A DNA stretch of 64,000 nucleotides from Fusobacteria bacterium ZRK30 (GCA_024628785.1 CP102404.1:930001-994000); one strand, 5' to 3'. Counted from the first letter of the stretch, positions 24,795-33,728 are shown. Made by a program: numbers and translations. The notes: generated from the letters alone by a model not told the origin.

Positions 24795-24966
24795 TTATAA
24801 TTTTCCTTTGATTTCTTCTTCTGTCAATCTTTCAACCTTATTTAGTATAAGATCAGGTATCCCTATCCCCCCATCATGTAAAATTGCTATGATTATAAAG
24901 GCTTGTAAGCTCCTCTTTTTTAATTGATGTAGTCATATTGTGGAATGTCATTAGCAGTTCCTCCAT
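24795..24966 (-). pseudogene. c-di-GMP enzyme fragments (GGDEF start plus HD-GYP piece)
   Basis: One frame from 24966 reads SIKKEELTSLYNHSNF, like the opening of a GGDEF domain, then stops. An overlapping frame reads IAILHDGGIGIPDLILNKVE and then RLTEEEIKGKL to TAA at 24795. That parallels the HD-GYP segment 'LLHDIGKIGIPD.ILNK...LT.EE', though here the K after the HDxG site is lost. This is a decayed gene. Confidence 0.5.
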
Positions 24967-25204
24967 TTTCTTCTTGATACATCTATTGTATTTTTTATTA
25001 TTTGATTTATACAAAACTAAATGGATTTTCCTTTTCACTCTTTTTATTAAATTTTATTTTATCATGAGATATTTTAATAAATAGGAAGATAAACTTAGTA
25101 TAGTAGGAAGTAAACTTTAAGCAAAAAAGTCTCAATGAAAATGAATATAGGGTAATTAAATTGCACAGCACTTACTACATTACTTGAAGCCTCTAAAATA
25201 AAAG

Positions 25205-25233
25205 AAAGATCCTAAAAAATTTAGGATCTTTTT
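25205..25233. terminator. bidirectional terminator
   Basis: AAAGATCCTAAA and its exact inverse TTTAGGATCTTT around a short A-rich loop. The bases 24967-25204 hold no gene I can support. Confidence 0.65.
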
Positions 25234-25298
25234 AAATTAATTTTTAAAATTGAAACAATCATTAAATCTACAAACAAATTCTTATTTGTTACGATAGT

Positions 25299-25327
25299 TT
25301 GACTTTTTGTAAATATTTCTATATAAT
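25299..25327 (+). promoter_or_regulatory. consensus promoter of a short RNA
   Basis: TTGACT, 17-base spacer, TATAAT. Start expected near 25334. Confidence 0.65.
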
Positions 25328-25333
25328 TGAAAT

Positions 25334-25410
25334 GTACATAAATATAGATGTTTTCAAAAATATAAGTGTCTATGAAAAAGCCAACCTAACTAGTTGGCTT
25401 TTTTTTTTTT
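25334..25410 (+). ncRNA. predicted small RNA of about 77 nt
   Basis: The promoter at 25299-25327 and a strong terminator (AAGCCAAC/GTTGGCTT, 25378-25400, plus ten T's) bound a transcript of about 77 nt with no ribosome site. It lies about 110 bases upstream of the toxin-like peptide on the same strand. Function unknown. Confidence 0.5.
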
Positions 25411-25446
25411 ATATTAATTTTATCTTCTGTATGATAAAATTAATAT
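25411..25446. repeat. perfect 14-bp inverted repeat
   Basis: ATATTAATTTTATC (25411-25424) and its exact inverse (25433-25446) around an 8-base loop, starting on the very last T of the small RNA terminator. Confidence 0.6.
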
Positions 25447-25523
25447 GAGTGGCTATTTGTAGCCTGTAAACAATTGGTCTTAGACACACCTTTTGTTTAA
25501 CACCTTTTAAAGGAGGTGAATTT

Positions 25524-25628
25524 TTGAAGCATCTATATGTATTTTTACTAGAAATATTAAAACTATTACCTAAAGAATATATATTTTCATTGCTAGTAAT
25601 AGCTTTGATTTTATTTTTTAGAAAATAG
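25524..25628 (+). CDS. 34-aa hydrophobic peptide, type I toxin-like
   Basis: TTG start behind a near-perfect AAAGGAGGTGA. The product has a short amphipathic start (LKHLYVFLLEILKLL), PKEY, then one membrane helix (IFSLLVIALILFF) and RK. Size and layout match type I toxins (Fst/Ldr-like). The ribosome site can pair with the CACCTTTT just upstream, a common way such mRNAs are held silent, and GGCTA/TAGCC makes a second leader hairpin. No antisense RNA promoter was identified with certainty, so the toxin role is inference. Confidence 0.5.
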   Translation: MKHLYVFLLEILKLLPKEYIFSLLVIALILFFRK

Positions 25629-25652
25629 TAATTTATTTTTAGCCGCTCATGT

Positions 25653-25682
25653 GGTCAGGATTAGTTACCCTGACCTTTTTTC
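25653..25682 (+). terminator. terminator after the 34-aa peptide
   Basis: GGTCAGG and CCTGACC around a 9-base loop, then six T's. Confidence 0.85.
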
Positions 25683-25801
25683 TTTGTCAAAACAAATAAT
25701 AATTTGTTTAGAGGGGTCTCAATTTTGAGGATTCTTTATTTTTATTTATGTTATAATTAGAGTATAAATTTATGAAAATAAAAAATAGAAGGTGAAAAAA
25801 A

Positions 25802-26829
25802 TTGAAATTAGAAGATGAAATAAAATTAGGAGCGACTAACAGAAAAGCTAGTTTTGAAAATATAATAGAATTAGAAAAACAGAGAAGAAATATTACCTTT
25901 GATGAAGATATTAATTATGATTATAAACTTGACTCTTTAAATTTATCACCTTTAAAGAAAGTCTTTACCGAATTCAAAAAAGAACTCACAGAAGAAAAAT
26001 TGTTGACACTAAAATTAATTAAAATTGAAAACGGTAATAAATATCCAACTAATGGTCTTCTAATAATACTTGGTATTTTAGAAAATGTCTCCACAAAGTG
26101 CAGCCGATTTAAAGGAAACACTATGGAGGTATTTTTAGATAAAAAAGAATACAGTGAAGATTTATTTACTCAACTAGAAAATATAGAAATATTTATAAAA
26201 AATCATTTGAACCTTAGAGGCGACATTAAAGGTCTCCAAAGGGTAGATACCTATGAAATTCCAGAGGTAGCGATAAGAGAAACATTAATTAATGCCATTG
26301 TCCATAGAGATTATAGCAACCTGGGAAGAGATATCAAGGTAGCTATCTATGATAATAAGATAGAAATTGTTTCTCCAGGAGGATTGCCTAACGGGTTAAC
26401 TAATGAAGATATCTTTACAGGAAGATCTGAGGTAAGGAATAGAGTAATTGCCAGAGTATTCAAAGAATTAAACTACATCGAACAATGGGGAAGTGGAATA
26501 AATAGAATTAAATTATCTTGTTTAAAAGCAGGGTTAAAAGAGCCATTTATAGAAGAGATAAATGATTTTGTAGGAGTTAGGTTATTTAGAAATGAAAGTA
26601 CTGGTAAAGTACTGGAAGACTCAAAAGTACTGGAAAAATATTAAATAATCAAGAAAAAATAATTAGTAACTTTATAAAAGAAAATGAGCAAGTTACAAAA
26701 AAAGAAGTAGAAGAACTTTTAAATGTTAAAGATTCTAGAGCAAGAAAAATACTAGAAGAAATGAGAAAGAAAGAAATTATCTTAAAAAAAGGTAAGGGAA
26801 AATTAACTCATTATATTTTTAAAAATTAG
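25802..26829 (+). pseudogene. AlbA_2/RecG-like ATP-binding transcription regulator, broken at both ends
   Basis: Begins in the middle of the AlbA_2 domain (IKLGATNRKASFENIIELEK), so about 100 N-terminal residues are absent. The central GHKL-like ATPase region is present: PEVAIRETLINAIVHRDYSN, DNKIEIVSPGGLPNG, and WGSGINRI. At about 26620-26644 the frame shifts: one frame stops after KVLEKY. The next carries the expected winged-helix tail (NQEKIISNFIKENEQVTKKE, RKILEEMRKKEIILKKGKGK) to TAG at 26829. COG2865 family; decayed. Confidence 0.75.
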
Positions 26830-26996
26830 AAAAGTTAATGCATTATCCTAAAATAAAAAGTACATGAGAAACTTTTATCTTTATTGATCTACAATTGTGC
26901 AACAACTTGTTGCCTAATTAAAAAAAGAAGTATTTAAATGTTTAAACTTAAAGGTTCATAACGATACTTGCTATGGTATCTATTTATTCTAAAGAT

Positions 26997-27023
26997 AAAA
27001 GCCCACAAATTGTGGACTTTTTT
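26997..27023. terminator. bidirectional terminator
   Basis: AAAGCCCAC, AAATT, GTGGACTTTTTT. The region 26830-27472 is otherwise without a gene. It also holds a GCAACA/TTGTTGC hairpin near 26900 and a GGGGACAGTTTGGGGACA duplication near 27218, reminiscent of phage integration sites. Confidence 0.55.
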
Positions 27024-27358
27024 AAAGAAGAACTATTAAAATTAAAATAATAAAAGGTCTTAAAAAAATTAGGATCTTTTTTAATTATCTTTGTGGATAC
27101 AGACGCTAACGTATGCGCTAGAAGTTTATTTTTTTATTCGTCATTATATTGTCTAGAAGTTAAAAATTAAATCAAGTTATATCATAAAAACTCTACCTAA
27201 AATAGTTATTCTGTGGGGACAGTTTGGGGACAAAAAGTATTTTTTTTCAAAAAAACGCATAAAATACCGGTATTAGACCTTAATAAAAACGGGGGTTTAG
27301 TGAATAGAATTACGTTTAAATAATGCCTATTAGGTGCGCCATTTTAAATAAATTCAAT

Positions 27359-27382
27359 GCTGCTTTTAATAGCAGCTTTTTT
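27359..27382 (+). terminator. terminator
   Basis: GCTGC-TTTTAATA-GCAGC followed by six T's. Confidence 0.65.
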
Positions 27383-27564
27383 ATTTATCTATAATAATTT
27401 TTACCGTGTAATAAAAAGAAATCCTTTAAAAAAACAAAGTCACCAATAAAAAAAGGAAAGCTAGATATAAACTGTAACCATGAAACTAGACACTTGAAAA
27501 AGAGTGTTAGTTTCATGGTTTTTTTGATACAATTTTTTAATAAGAGTTTAAAGGAGTGAATTTA

Positions 27565-27975
27565 ATGTCTAAAAAAGTATTTTCAGATATAGAAGTTATT
27601 AAATTATCTAAAAATAAAAATATTTCTAAAGTTTCAAATAAAGCTATTACATATACTTTTGAATTTAAGAAGAAATTTATTGATGAATACAAAACAGGAA
27701 AGCTTTCGCGCATAATTTTTGAGGAAGCTGGTTTAGATATTGAGATTCTTGGAAAAAAGAGAATCCAAACTGCAAGTAACCGTTGGAGAAAAGCGTTTAA
27801 AGAACAAGGAGAATTGGGTTTAAAAGATACTAGAAAAACCTCTTCTGGAAGACCTCTAAAAAGAGAGTTAACAGATTTAGAAAAAATTAAACGCTTAGAA
27901 GCACAGATTGAGTATTTAAAAATAGAAAATGAATTCTTAAAAAAGTTAGACGAGATCGAAAGGGGGGATGCTTAA
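27565..27975 (+). CDS. IS3-family OrfA (DNA-binding part of transposase)
   Basis: 136 residues from ATG at 27565 (AAAGGAG eight bases upstream; an upstream in-frame GTG is less well placed). It has a helix-turn-helix-like N-terminal half (YTFEFKKKFIDEYKTGKLSR, QTASNRWRKAFKEQGELGLK) and a leucine-zipper end (LEKIKRLEAQIEYLKIENEF). At 27939-27945 the codons AAA AAG follow an A, forming the slippery site A AAA AAG. A -1 slip joins it to orfB. Confidence 0.85.
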   Translation: MSKKVFSDIEVIKLSKNKNISKVSNKAITYTFEFKKKFIDEYKTGKLSRIIFEEAGLDIEILGKKRIQTASNRWRKAFKEQGELGLKDTRKTSSGRPLKRELTDLEKIKRLEAQIEYLKIENEFLKKLDEIERGDA

Positions 27976-28877
27976 ATAAAACTGAGATTTTTGAAGCTAT
28001 TGAATTAATAGTTAAAAAATATAAGTTAAAATCAAAAATTAAATTTTTATGCTTTCAAGCAGGGGTTTCTAGGTCTGGTTTTTACAACTATATTAATTCA
28101 GAAAAAAATAGAAATAATAAAGAAGCTCAAGATTTAAAATCCAAAAAATTAATTCTAAAAGCTTTTAATAGAAGAGGTTTTAAGAAGGGTGCCCGAAGTA
28201 TCAGAATGATTTTAGAGAATGAATTTGATACTATTTTTAATTTGAAAAAAATAAGAAGAGTTATGAAAAAATACAAAATAATATGTCCTCATAGAAAACC
28301 TAACCCCTATAAAAACATAGCTAAAGCAACTAAGGAACATTCAACAGTCCCAAATATATTGAATAGAGAATTTAAACAAGGAATTCCTAGAAAAATTCTC
28401 TTAACTGATCTCAGCTATTTAACTTATGGGGTTGGCAAAAGAGCTTACCTCTCAACAATAAAAGATAGCAGCACTAATGAAATACTAGCTCATGAAGTTT
28501 CACATAGCCTCAGTCTAGATATTGCTTTAAATACAGTTAAGCGCTTAGTTAGAAGAAAGTTTAAACTACACCCAGAGTGCATTATTCATTCAGATCAAGG
28601 TTTCCACTATACTAATCCTAAGTTCCAAAGGTTAGTGAAATCAAATAAAATTCTCCAATCAATGTCGCGAAAAGGAAACTGTTGGGACAATGCTCCCATG
28701 GAATCATTCTTTGGACATATGAAAGACGAAATAAATTTAAAGCCCTTAAAAACATTAGATGATGTAAAGAAAGAACTATTTAAATATATGAATTATTACA
28801 ATAACCATAGATATCAATGGAATCTAAAAAAGATGACTCCTGCGCAATACAGAAATCATCTTTTAACAGTATCTTAA
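27945..28877 (+). CDS. IS3-family OrfB (DDE integrase domain), made as OrfAB by -1 frameshift
   Basis: Open from the slippery site to TAA at 28877, with no stop and no well-placed start near its 5' end, as expected for a frameshift product. HTH_21-like part (KGARSIRMILENEF, RRVMKKYKIICPHRK) then the rve core: LTDLSYL (first Asp), IIHSDQGFHYT (second Asp), SMSRKGNCWDNAPMESFFGH (Glu). Triad spacing is normal and the reading frame undamaged, so the element is probably active. Confidence 0.88.
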   Translation, partial: VRRDRKGGCLNKTEIFEAIELIVKKYKLKSKIKFLCFQAGVSRSGFYNYINSEKNRNNKEAQDLKSKKLILKAFNRRGFKKGARSIRMILENEFDTIFNLKKIRRVMKKYKIICPHRKPNPYKNIAKATKEHSTVPNILNREFKQGIPRKILLTDLSYLTYGVGKRAYLSTIKDSSTNEILAHEVSHSLSLDIALNTVKRLVRRKFKLHPECIIHSDQGFHYTNPKFQRLVKSNKILQSMSRKGNCWDNAPMESFFGHMKDEINLKPLKTLDDVKKELFKYMNYYNNHRYQWNLKKMTPAQYRNHLLTVS

Positions 28878-28961
28878 CCAGACCTTTTTTTAAGTGTCCT
28901 TGACAAAGGGTACAGTTTAATACACTCTAACTTTCCTTTTTTTTATTTCTTTTAAACTAGG

Positions 28962-30050
28962 TTATTTAATCTGTTTCTTTTTAAAATGCAGAGAATCTCC
29001 CCAATTATTGTAAATAATTTCATCTCCAACACTTTCGACTCTCTTACCCAAACAGCTTTTACATTGATCAGCATTATCGTCTATACATGGTTTATTATTA
29101 TAAAGCTGGTATTTAGCCTTATGCTCTTTAATCGTTGTAATAGGCATTAAAATATTAGCTCCTGCCCTTAGCCCCTTCTCTCTACCTAAAGAGTCCAATC
29201 CCTGAAGGGCAGTAGTAGCTGCTATATTAACATCTTTTAAATAAATTCTCGTCAATGCTATCATCTTTAATCCTAATTCAACTCTTTTTTTCTTATCTAA
29301 AATATTATTTTTTTCCTTTTTCCCCATAGGTGTATCATCATGAAGGATATAAGGCCCCATACCTATCATATCTATATCCATATTCTCATAAAACAATATA
29401 TCATCCACCAAATCTTCTGTAGTCTGACCTGGTAATCCAATCATTACTCCTGTCCCTACCTGGTATCCAGCCTTTCTCAGGTCCCTTAAGCACTCTATTC
29501 TAGTCTCGTGATTATGAAGAGGATCTTTTGGATGAAGAGATTCGTACATATCTTTATTAGAGCTCTCTATTCTAAGTAAATATCTGTGAGCTCCTGCATC
29601 GAACCATCTTTTATATGTTTCATAGGTTTGTTCACCCAGGGACAGAGTAATTCCCAATTTATTATTTGAAATCTCTTTTATTCCAATTACAACTTCCTCA
29701 ATAAAGTTAACAAATTCTTCATCACACCTTTCTCCGGCCTGAATAGCTATGGATGCATAGTTATTTTCATATATCCACTTAGCACCTTCTAAAATCTGTT
29801 CTTTGGTCATTCTAAATTTTTCAACTTTATCATTGTCTCTTCTAATACCACAATAAAGGCAGTTTTTAATACATTCATTACTAATTTCTATAAGTCCACG
29901 ATAATAAACTTTATTCCCGATATTTTCCAACTTAATTTCATAAGCTTTCTTAAATATTTTTTCTATATCCTCTGTTGAACTTGTATTCATTAAGTAGATC
30001 AAATCACTTCGATCTAATTTTTCTTTATTTAATATTCTTTCTATATCCAA
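28962..30050 (-). CDS. hydE: [FeFe]-hydrogenase maturase HydE (radical SAM)
   Basis: 362 residues. The radical-SAM cluster motif is CIKNCLYC (residues 60-67), followed by GIRRDN, as in HydE rather than BioB. Other HydE-like parts are SIAIQAGERCDEEF, LRIESSNKDMYESLHP, GYQVGTGVMIGLPGQT, GMGPYILHDDTPMG and a late cysteine set (CIDDNADQCKSCLGKR). HydE supplies a step in building the dithiolate-bridged H-cluster. hydF, hydG and the hydrogenase are elsewhere. Confident on family; BioB/PylB-type alternatives are less likely. Confidence 0.85.
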   Translation of the reverse strand: MDIERILNKEKLDRSDLIYLMNTSSTEDIEKIFKKAYEIKLENIGNKVYYRGLIEISNECIKNCLYCGIRRDNDKVEKFRMTKEQILEGAKWIYENNYASIAIQAGERCDEEFVNFIEEVVIGIKEISNNKLGITLSLGEQTYETYKRWFDAGAHRYLLRIESSNKDMYESLHPKDPLHNHETRIECLRDLRKAGYQVGTGVMIGLPGQTTEDLVDDILFYENMDIDMIGMGPYILHDDTPMGKKEKNNILDKKKRVELGLKMIALTRIYLKDVNIAATTALQGLDSLGREKGLRAGANILMPITTIKEHKAKYQLYNNKPCIDDNADQCKSCLGKRVESVGDEIIYNNWGDSLHFKKKQIK

Positions 30051-30206
30051 AATAAATCCCCCTATAAATCTTTATTCAATAGATAAATAATACCATTAAT
30101 AAGTGATTTTTTCCACAAAAAAACTCCTAAAAAAAATTAAGAGTTCCTTGGATTTCATTTTTATATTTAACAAGGTTAAAGGTTGGATTTTTTTTAGACC
30201 AATCTA

Positions 30207-30215
30207 TGCTATAAT
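30207..30215 (+). promoter_or_regulatory. extended -10 promoter of the Cof-type phosphatase gene
   Basis: TGC TATAAT, an extended -10 box with no good -35, 27 bases before the start codon. Confidence 0.45.
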
Positions 30216-30242
30216 AATAAGAAAAAAAAGGAGATCATACTT

Positions 30243-31049
30243 ATGAAATATAAAGCAGTTATTTCTGATTTAGACGGTACACTCTTAAATTCAGAACATA
30301 AAATTTCAGACTATACTAAAACAGTTATTAAATCTATCATCGATAGCGGGGTAAAATTTTTCATTGCAACCGGAAGACACCATACCGACGTGTTAGCTAT
30401 AAAGAAGATATTAGATTTAGACAGTATTATGATTACCTCTAATGGTGCTAGAGTACATGATGAGGAAAACAAGGAGATCCTGGCGAGAGATCTTCCCCTG
30501 TCTATATCAAGGGAGATAATGGATCTTAAACTAGATGAGGAAATTTATGTTAATCTATATGCCGGAGATCATTGGTATACAGAAAAAGAAGCTCAGTGGA
30601 CCGAAGAGTTTCATACTGAATCTGGATTTACCTACACTTTAGCTAATTTTCAAGAACTAAAAAATACTAAAATCACAAAATTCTTCTACCTCCATGAAGA
30701 TCCAGAGGTAATGTCCCAGTTAGAAGAAAAAATCAAGGGACTTTATCCTGATCAGCTTAATGTAACTATGTCTCTTCCTATCTGTTTGGAAGTAATGGCT
30801 AAAGATGTCTCTAAAGGAACTGCCATAGTAGAAGTTTTAAAATTAGAAGATATCAAAATTGAAGAAACAATAGCCTTTGGGGACGGGTTAAATGATTTAG
30901 AGATGTTAGGGTTAGTAGGGAAAGGATTCATAATGGAAAACGGCAGCCAGACATTGAAAGAAACGTTACCTCATCTAGAAGTTATTGGAAATAATACAGA
31001 TGATGGAGTAGCTAAAAAATTAGAAGAGATATTTAAAATAAAAAAATAA
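30243..31049 (+). CDS. Cof-type HAD phosphatase
   Basis: 268 residues. HAD motif I SDLDGTLLNSEH (nucleophile Asp) at the start, motif II FFIATGRHHTDV, motif III Lys in DVSKGTAIVEVL and motif IV FGDGLNDLEML. A C2B cap lies between them. The family dephosphorylates sugar phosphates, FMN or similar small molecules; the substrate cannot be told. It precedes dtd by 46 bases and is probably cotranscribed with it. Confidence 0.88.
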   Translation: MKYKAVISDLDGTLLNSEHKISDYTKTVIKSIIDSGVKFFIATGRHHTDVLAIKKILDLDSIMITSNGARVHDEENKEILARDLPLSISREIMDLKLDEEIYVNLYAGDHWYTEKEAQWTEEFHTESGFTYTLANFQELKNTKITKFFYLHEDPEVMSQLEEKIKGLYPDQLNVTMSLPICLEVMAKDVSKGTAIVEVLKLEDIKIEETIAFGDGLNDLEMLGLVGKGFIMENGSQTLKETLPHLEVIGNNTDDGVAKKLEEIFKIKK

Positions 31050-31095
31050 TAGATTTAATCATAAATTTTTGAAAAATTACTAGGAGGAACAGGAT

Positions 31096-31551
31096 ATGAG
31101 AGTCGTTTTACAGAGAGTTTCAAGAGCAAGTGTAGAAGTAGAAGGAAGTGTAATTGGAAAAATAGACAATGGATTATTACTGTTATTAGGTATCCATGTA
31201 GATGATAATATGAAGGAATTAGAGTGGATGGTAAATAAGGTCATAGGACTTAGGATCTTTGAAGATGAGGATGGAAAGATGAATAATTCTTTAACCGATG
31301 TAGATGGCAGTCTTTTAATAGTTTCACAATTTACCCTATATGGTGACTGTGAAAAGGGAAGAAGACCAGGATTTATAGATGCTGCCAGACCAGAAAAGGC
31401 TGTCCCTATGTATGAAGAATTTATAGAGAAATGTAAAAAGTTAGGAGTTCATGTAGAAAGTGGTGAATTTGGTGCTGATATGAAGGTGGATCTTTTAAAT
31501 GATGGTCCGGTTACCTTGGTAATCGATTCTCCTGCAAGACTTAGAGGATAG
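31096..31551 (+). CDS. dtd: D-aminoacyl-tRNA deacylase
   Basis: 151 residues, the family's usual length. It removes D-amino acids (and glycine from tRNA-Ala) from mischarged tRNAs. Diagnostic motifs are both present: SQFTLYGDCEKGRRPGF (the SQFTL active-site strand) and NDGPVTLVIDSP (the GPVT cross-subunit motif). AGGAGGA ribosome site. Confidence 0.95.
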   Translation: MRVVLQRVSRASVEVEGSVIGKIDNGLLLLLGIHVDDNMKELEWMVNKVIGLRIFEDEDGKMNNSLTDVDGSLLIVSQFTLYGDCEKGRRPGFIDAARPEKAVPMYEEFIEKCKKLGVHVESGEFGADMKVDLLNDGPVTLVIDSPARLRG

Positions 31552-31560
31552 AATATTTCA

Positions 31561-31590
31561 AAAAAGTTATCTTAACAGATAGCTTTTTTT
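31561..31590 (+). terminator. terminator after dtd
   Basis: AAGTTATCT-TAAC-AGATAGCTT followed by a T run. Confidence 0.75.
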
Positions 31591-31739
31591 TATTATCTAT
31601 AAATTTTACCCTCAAAATCATTACAAAATGCTATTAGTTTGCAATATAAACATAGAATTTTGAGGTCAAATTTATATACCAGATAAAAGGCTGTAAAATC
31701 TAAAATTGTATTTATTTGGATGCAAGGTCACGTTACTTT

Positions 31740-31808
31740 TTTACAATAACTTTACACTGCAATTTTAATTTTACATGATCTTTACTCCAAATAAATATGA
31801 TTTTTACA
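31740..31808 (+). promoter_or_regulatory. Pho-box-like TTTACA direct repeats upstream of pstS
   Basis: TTTACA occurs at 31740, 31751, 31770 and 31803, and TTTACT at 31781. Two pairs are exactly 11 bp apart and the last is 22 bp on. Such TT(A/T)ACA repeats at one-turn spacing are what PhoP/PhoB-type regulators bind in front of pst operons. No phoB/phoR gene lies in the window. Confidence 0.55.
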
Positions 31809-31862
31809 CAGATATCGTAAACTTCTAAATATAAGAAATAAATAATTTTAGGAGGTTATGAA

Positions 31863-32696
31863 ATGTTAAAGAAAATATTATTAGGTGTATCATTATTGCT
31901 ATTAGTAGCATGTGGAGAGGGAAAAACTAAGTCAGAGGTAATTAAATTACAGGGTTCCGATACAATTTTAAACACATCTCAGGCCATTGCTGAGGAATTC
32001 ATGAAAGAAAATAAAGAAGCAAGAATAGCAGTTACAGGAGGAGGGTCCGGGACTGGAATAGCAGCAAAGTTAAATGGGACAGTTCATGTGGCGATGGCTT
32101 CAAGATCTATAAAGGATAAGGAAGTAAAAAAAGCCAAAGAGGTAGGGATTGATCTAGAGGAGATCGTACTTGGATTCGATGGAATAACTGTAATTATAAA
32201 TCATGATAACAAGATTACAGACTTAGATAAAGCTACATTAGGAAAAGTATTTGCAGGAGAGGTCACTAACTGGAATGAATTAGGAGGAGAGGATGCTGAG
32301 ATTGTAGTTTTATCGAGAGACTCTTCTTCAGGAACCCATTCTTACTTCAAAGAAGAAATCGTCAGAAACGGTAAAAAAGAGAGTGACAAAGAATATGGAC
32401 CTAAGACATTATACATGCCTTCTAACCAAGCAATACTTCAGGAGGTAAAGTCTAATAAGTACGCTATAGGATATATTGGTATGGGATATATGGAAGATTC
32501 TGTCAATGCACTTTCTGTCAATGGGATAGAACCTACCTTCAAAAATGTTGCAGATAAAAATTATCCTATTGCAAGGGAAGTATACTGGTATGTTGATGGG
32601 GACAGAAAAGGTGATGAAGCTAAATTAGTAGATTTTGCTCTTTCTCCTAAGGGACAAGCAATTGTGAAATCAGAAGGGTTTGTACCAGCTAGATAA
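31863..32696 (+). CDS. pstS: phosphate-binding lipoprotein PstS
   Basis: 277 residues. Lipoprotein signal (LLGVSLLLLVACGEG, lipobox LVAC). Periplasmic binding fold with the PstS phosphate-site stretches QGSDTILN, GGGSGTGIAA and SRDSSSGTHSYF. It captures phosphate for PstCAB. First gene of pstSCAB-phoU and directly preceded by Pho-box-like repeats. Confidence 0.93.
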   Translation: MLKKILLGVSLLLLVACGEGKTKSEVIKLQGSDTILNTSQAIAEEFMKENKEARIAVTGGGSGTGIAAKLNGTVHVAMASRSIKDKEVKKAKEVGIDLEEIVLGFDGITVIINHDNKITDLDKATLGKVFAGEVTNWNELGGEDAEIVVLSRDSSSGTHSYFKEEIVRNGKKESDKEYGPKTLYMPSNQAILQEVKSNKYAIGYIGMGYMEDSVNALSVNGIEPTFKNVADKNYPIAREVYWYVDGDRKGDEAKLVDFALSPKGQAIVKSEGFVPAR

Positions 32697-32711
32697 TTAA
32701 TTTATTGTTAT

Positions 32712-32737
32712 CAATCTCTGCAGTTTCGCAGGGATTG
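32712..32737 (+). other. hairpin between pstS and pstC
   Basis: CAATCTCTGC pairs with GCAGGGATTG (one G-U). It has no T run, so it more likely stabilises the pstS 3' end or tempers read-through than terminates. Confidence 0.5.
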
Positions 32738-32828
32738 GTAATGTAACTCTATTATTTTAAATTTGTAATTGAAAATAAATATCAATTATAAGTTTAAGAT
32801 AATAATTATAAATAAGGAGAAAAAAATA

Positions 32829-33707
32829 ATGAATATAAGAAAAAGTAAAGATTTATTTATGAAAAACAGTATCTTTGGAGTAGCAGGGTTTAATATAATA
32901 ATTGTATTTTTAATATTCTTCTTTGTTCTTACAAATAGTGTGAAGTTTTTTACTGATTTTCCTATAGGAGATTTCTTTTTAGGCAGAGAATGGATCTCTC
33001 TTTCTGATAAATACGGATTACTCCCATTATTTATGGGGAGTTTCTGGGTGACCTTGGTGGCACTTGGAATATCTGTACCCCTGAGTCTCATTACAGCCAT
33101 ATATATAGCCGAGTATGCAAACCATAAAACCAGAGTGAGACTTAAGGTTCTTATAGAAACTATGGCAGCTTTACCTTCAGTAGTGCTGGGTTATATAGGA
33201 CTCTATGTTCTTTCTAATCCTATCAAGGAGTTCTTTGGATTAAATACAGGCCTTACTGCACTTACAGGTGGTATATTGTTAGCCTTTATGTCTATCCCTA
33301 CCATGGTAAGTATATCAGATGATTCAATCAGGGCACTAGACAGATCTTATAGGGAAGCGTCTTTAGCCTTAGGGGCAAACAAACTAGAAACAATTATTAA
33401 GATCATCTTGCCGGCAGCTTTTCCCGGGATATTTGCAGGAATTATGTTAGGATTCGGGAGGATCATAGGTGAAACAATGACAGTGCTCATGGTAACAGGT
33501 AATGCACCAATTTTAGATGCTGGTATCCTTTCACCAGTAAGAACACTTACTGCAACTATTGCTGCTGAGATGGGGGAGGTAGTCCAGGGAAGTACTCATT
33601 ATTACTCTCTTTTCGCAGTAGCCCTTGTATTATTTGCTATCAGTTTTACTACAAATACAATAGCCGATCACTTTATACACAGATCCAGAAAGATAATGGG
33701 GAAATAA
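32829..33707 (+). CDS. pstC: phosphate ABC transporter permease PstC
   Basis: 292 residues from ATG at 32829, chosen because GGAGAA precedes it; the frame extends 20 codons upstream without a ribosome site. Six membrane segments. The EAA-type loop that contacts PstB is REASLALGANKLETIIKIIL. FGRIIGETMTVLM is typical of PstC. Works with PstA as the membrane channel. Confidence 0.92.
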   Translation: MNIRKSKDLFMKNSIFGVAGFNIIIVFLIFFFVLTNSVKFFTDFPIGDFFLGREWISLSDKYGLLPLFMGSFWVTLVALGISVPLSLITAIYIAEYANHKTRVRLKVLIETMAALPSVVLGYIGLYVLSNPIKEFFGLNTGLTALTGGILLAFMSIPTMVSISDDSIRALDRSYREASLALGANKLETIIKIILPAAFPGIFAGIMLGFGRIIGETMTVLMVTGNAPILDAGILSPVRTLTATIAAEMGEVVQGSTHYYSLFAVALVLFAISFTTNTIADHFIHRSRKIMGK

Positions 33708-33728
33708 AATATTAAAAGGAGACAAATA

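Larger units (their letters stand above)
27473..28914 (+). mobile_element. IS3-family (IS150-like) insertion sequence, about 1.44 kb
   Basis: Ends read TGTAACC..GACACTT (left) and, inverted, TGTACCC..GACACTT (right); the TGTAcCC tip is typical of IS3. It carries orfA and a -1 frame orfB with a complete DDE triad. The sequences just outside also mirror each other (GGAAAG..TAGA..AAAC), so the element apparently sits in the loop of a pre-existing terminator-like hairpin. No clear target duplication. Confidence 0.85.

Noticed and set aside
25342-25434. Open frame starting ATGTACATAAATATAGATG inside the small RNA
   Set aside because: No ribosome site and it reads through the terminator; not a credible gene.
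27218-27240. GGGGACAGTTTGGGGACA as a phage attachment site
   Set aside because: Such a duplication is seen at some integration sites, but there is no integrase, partner site or tRNA adjoining it.
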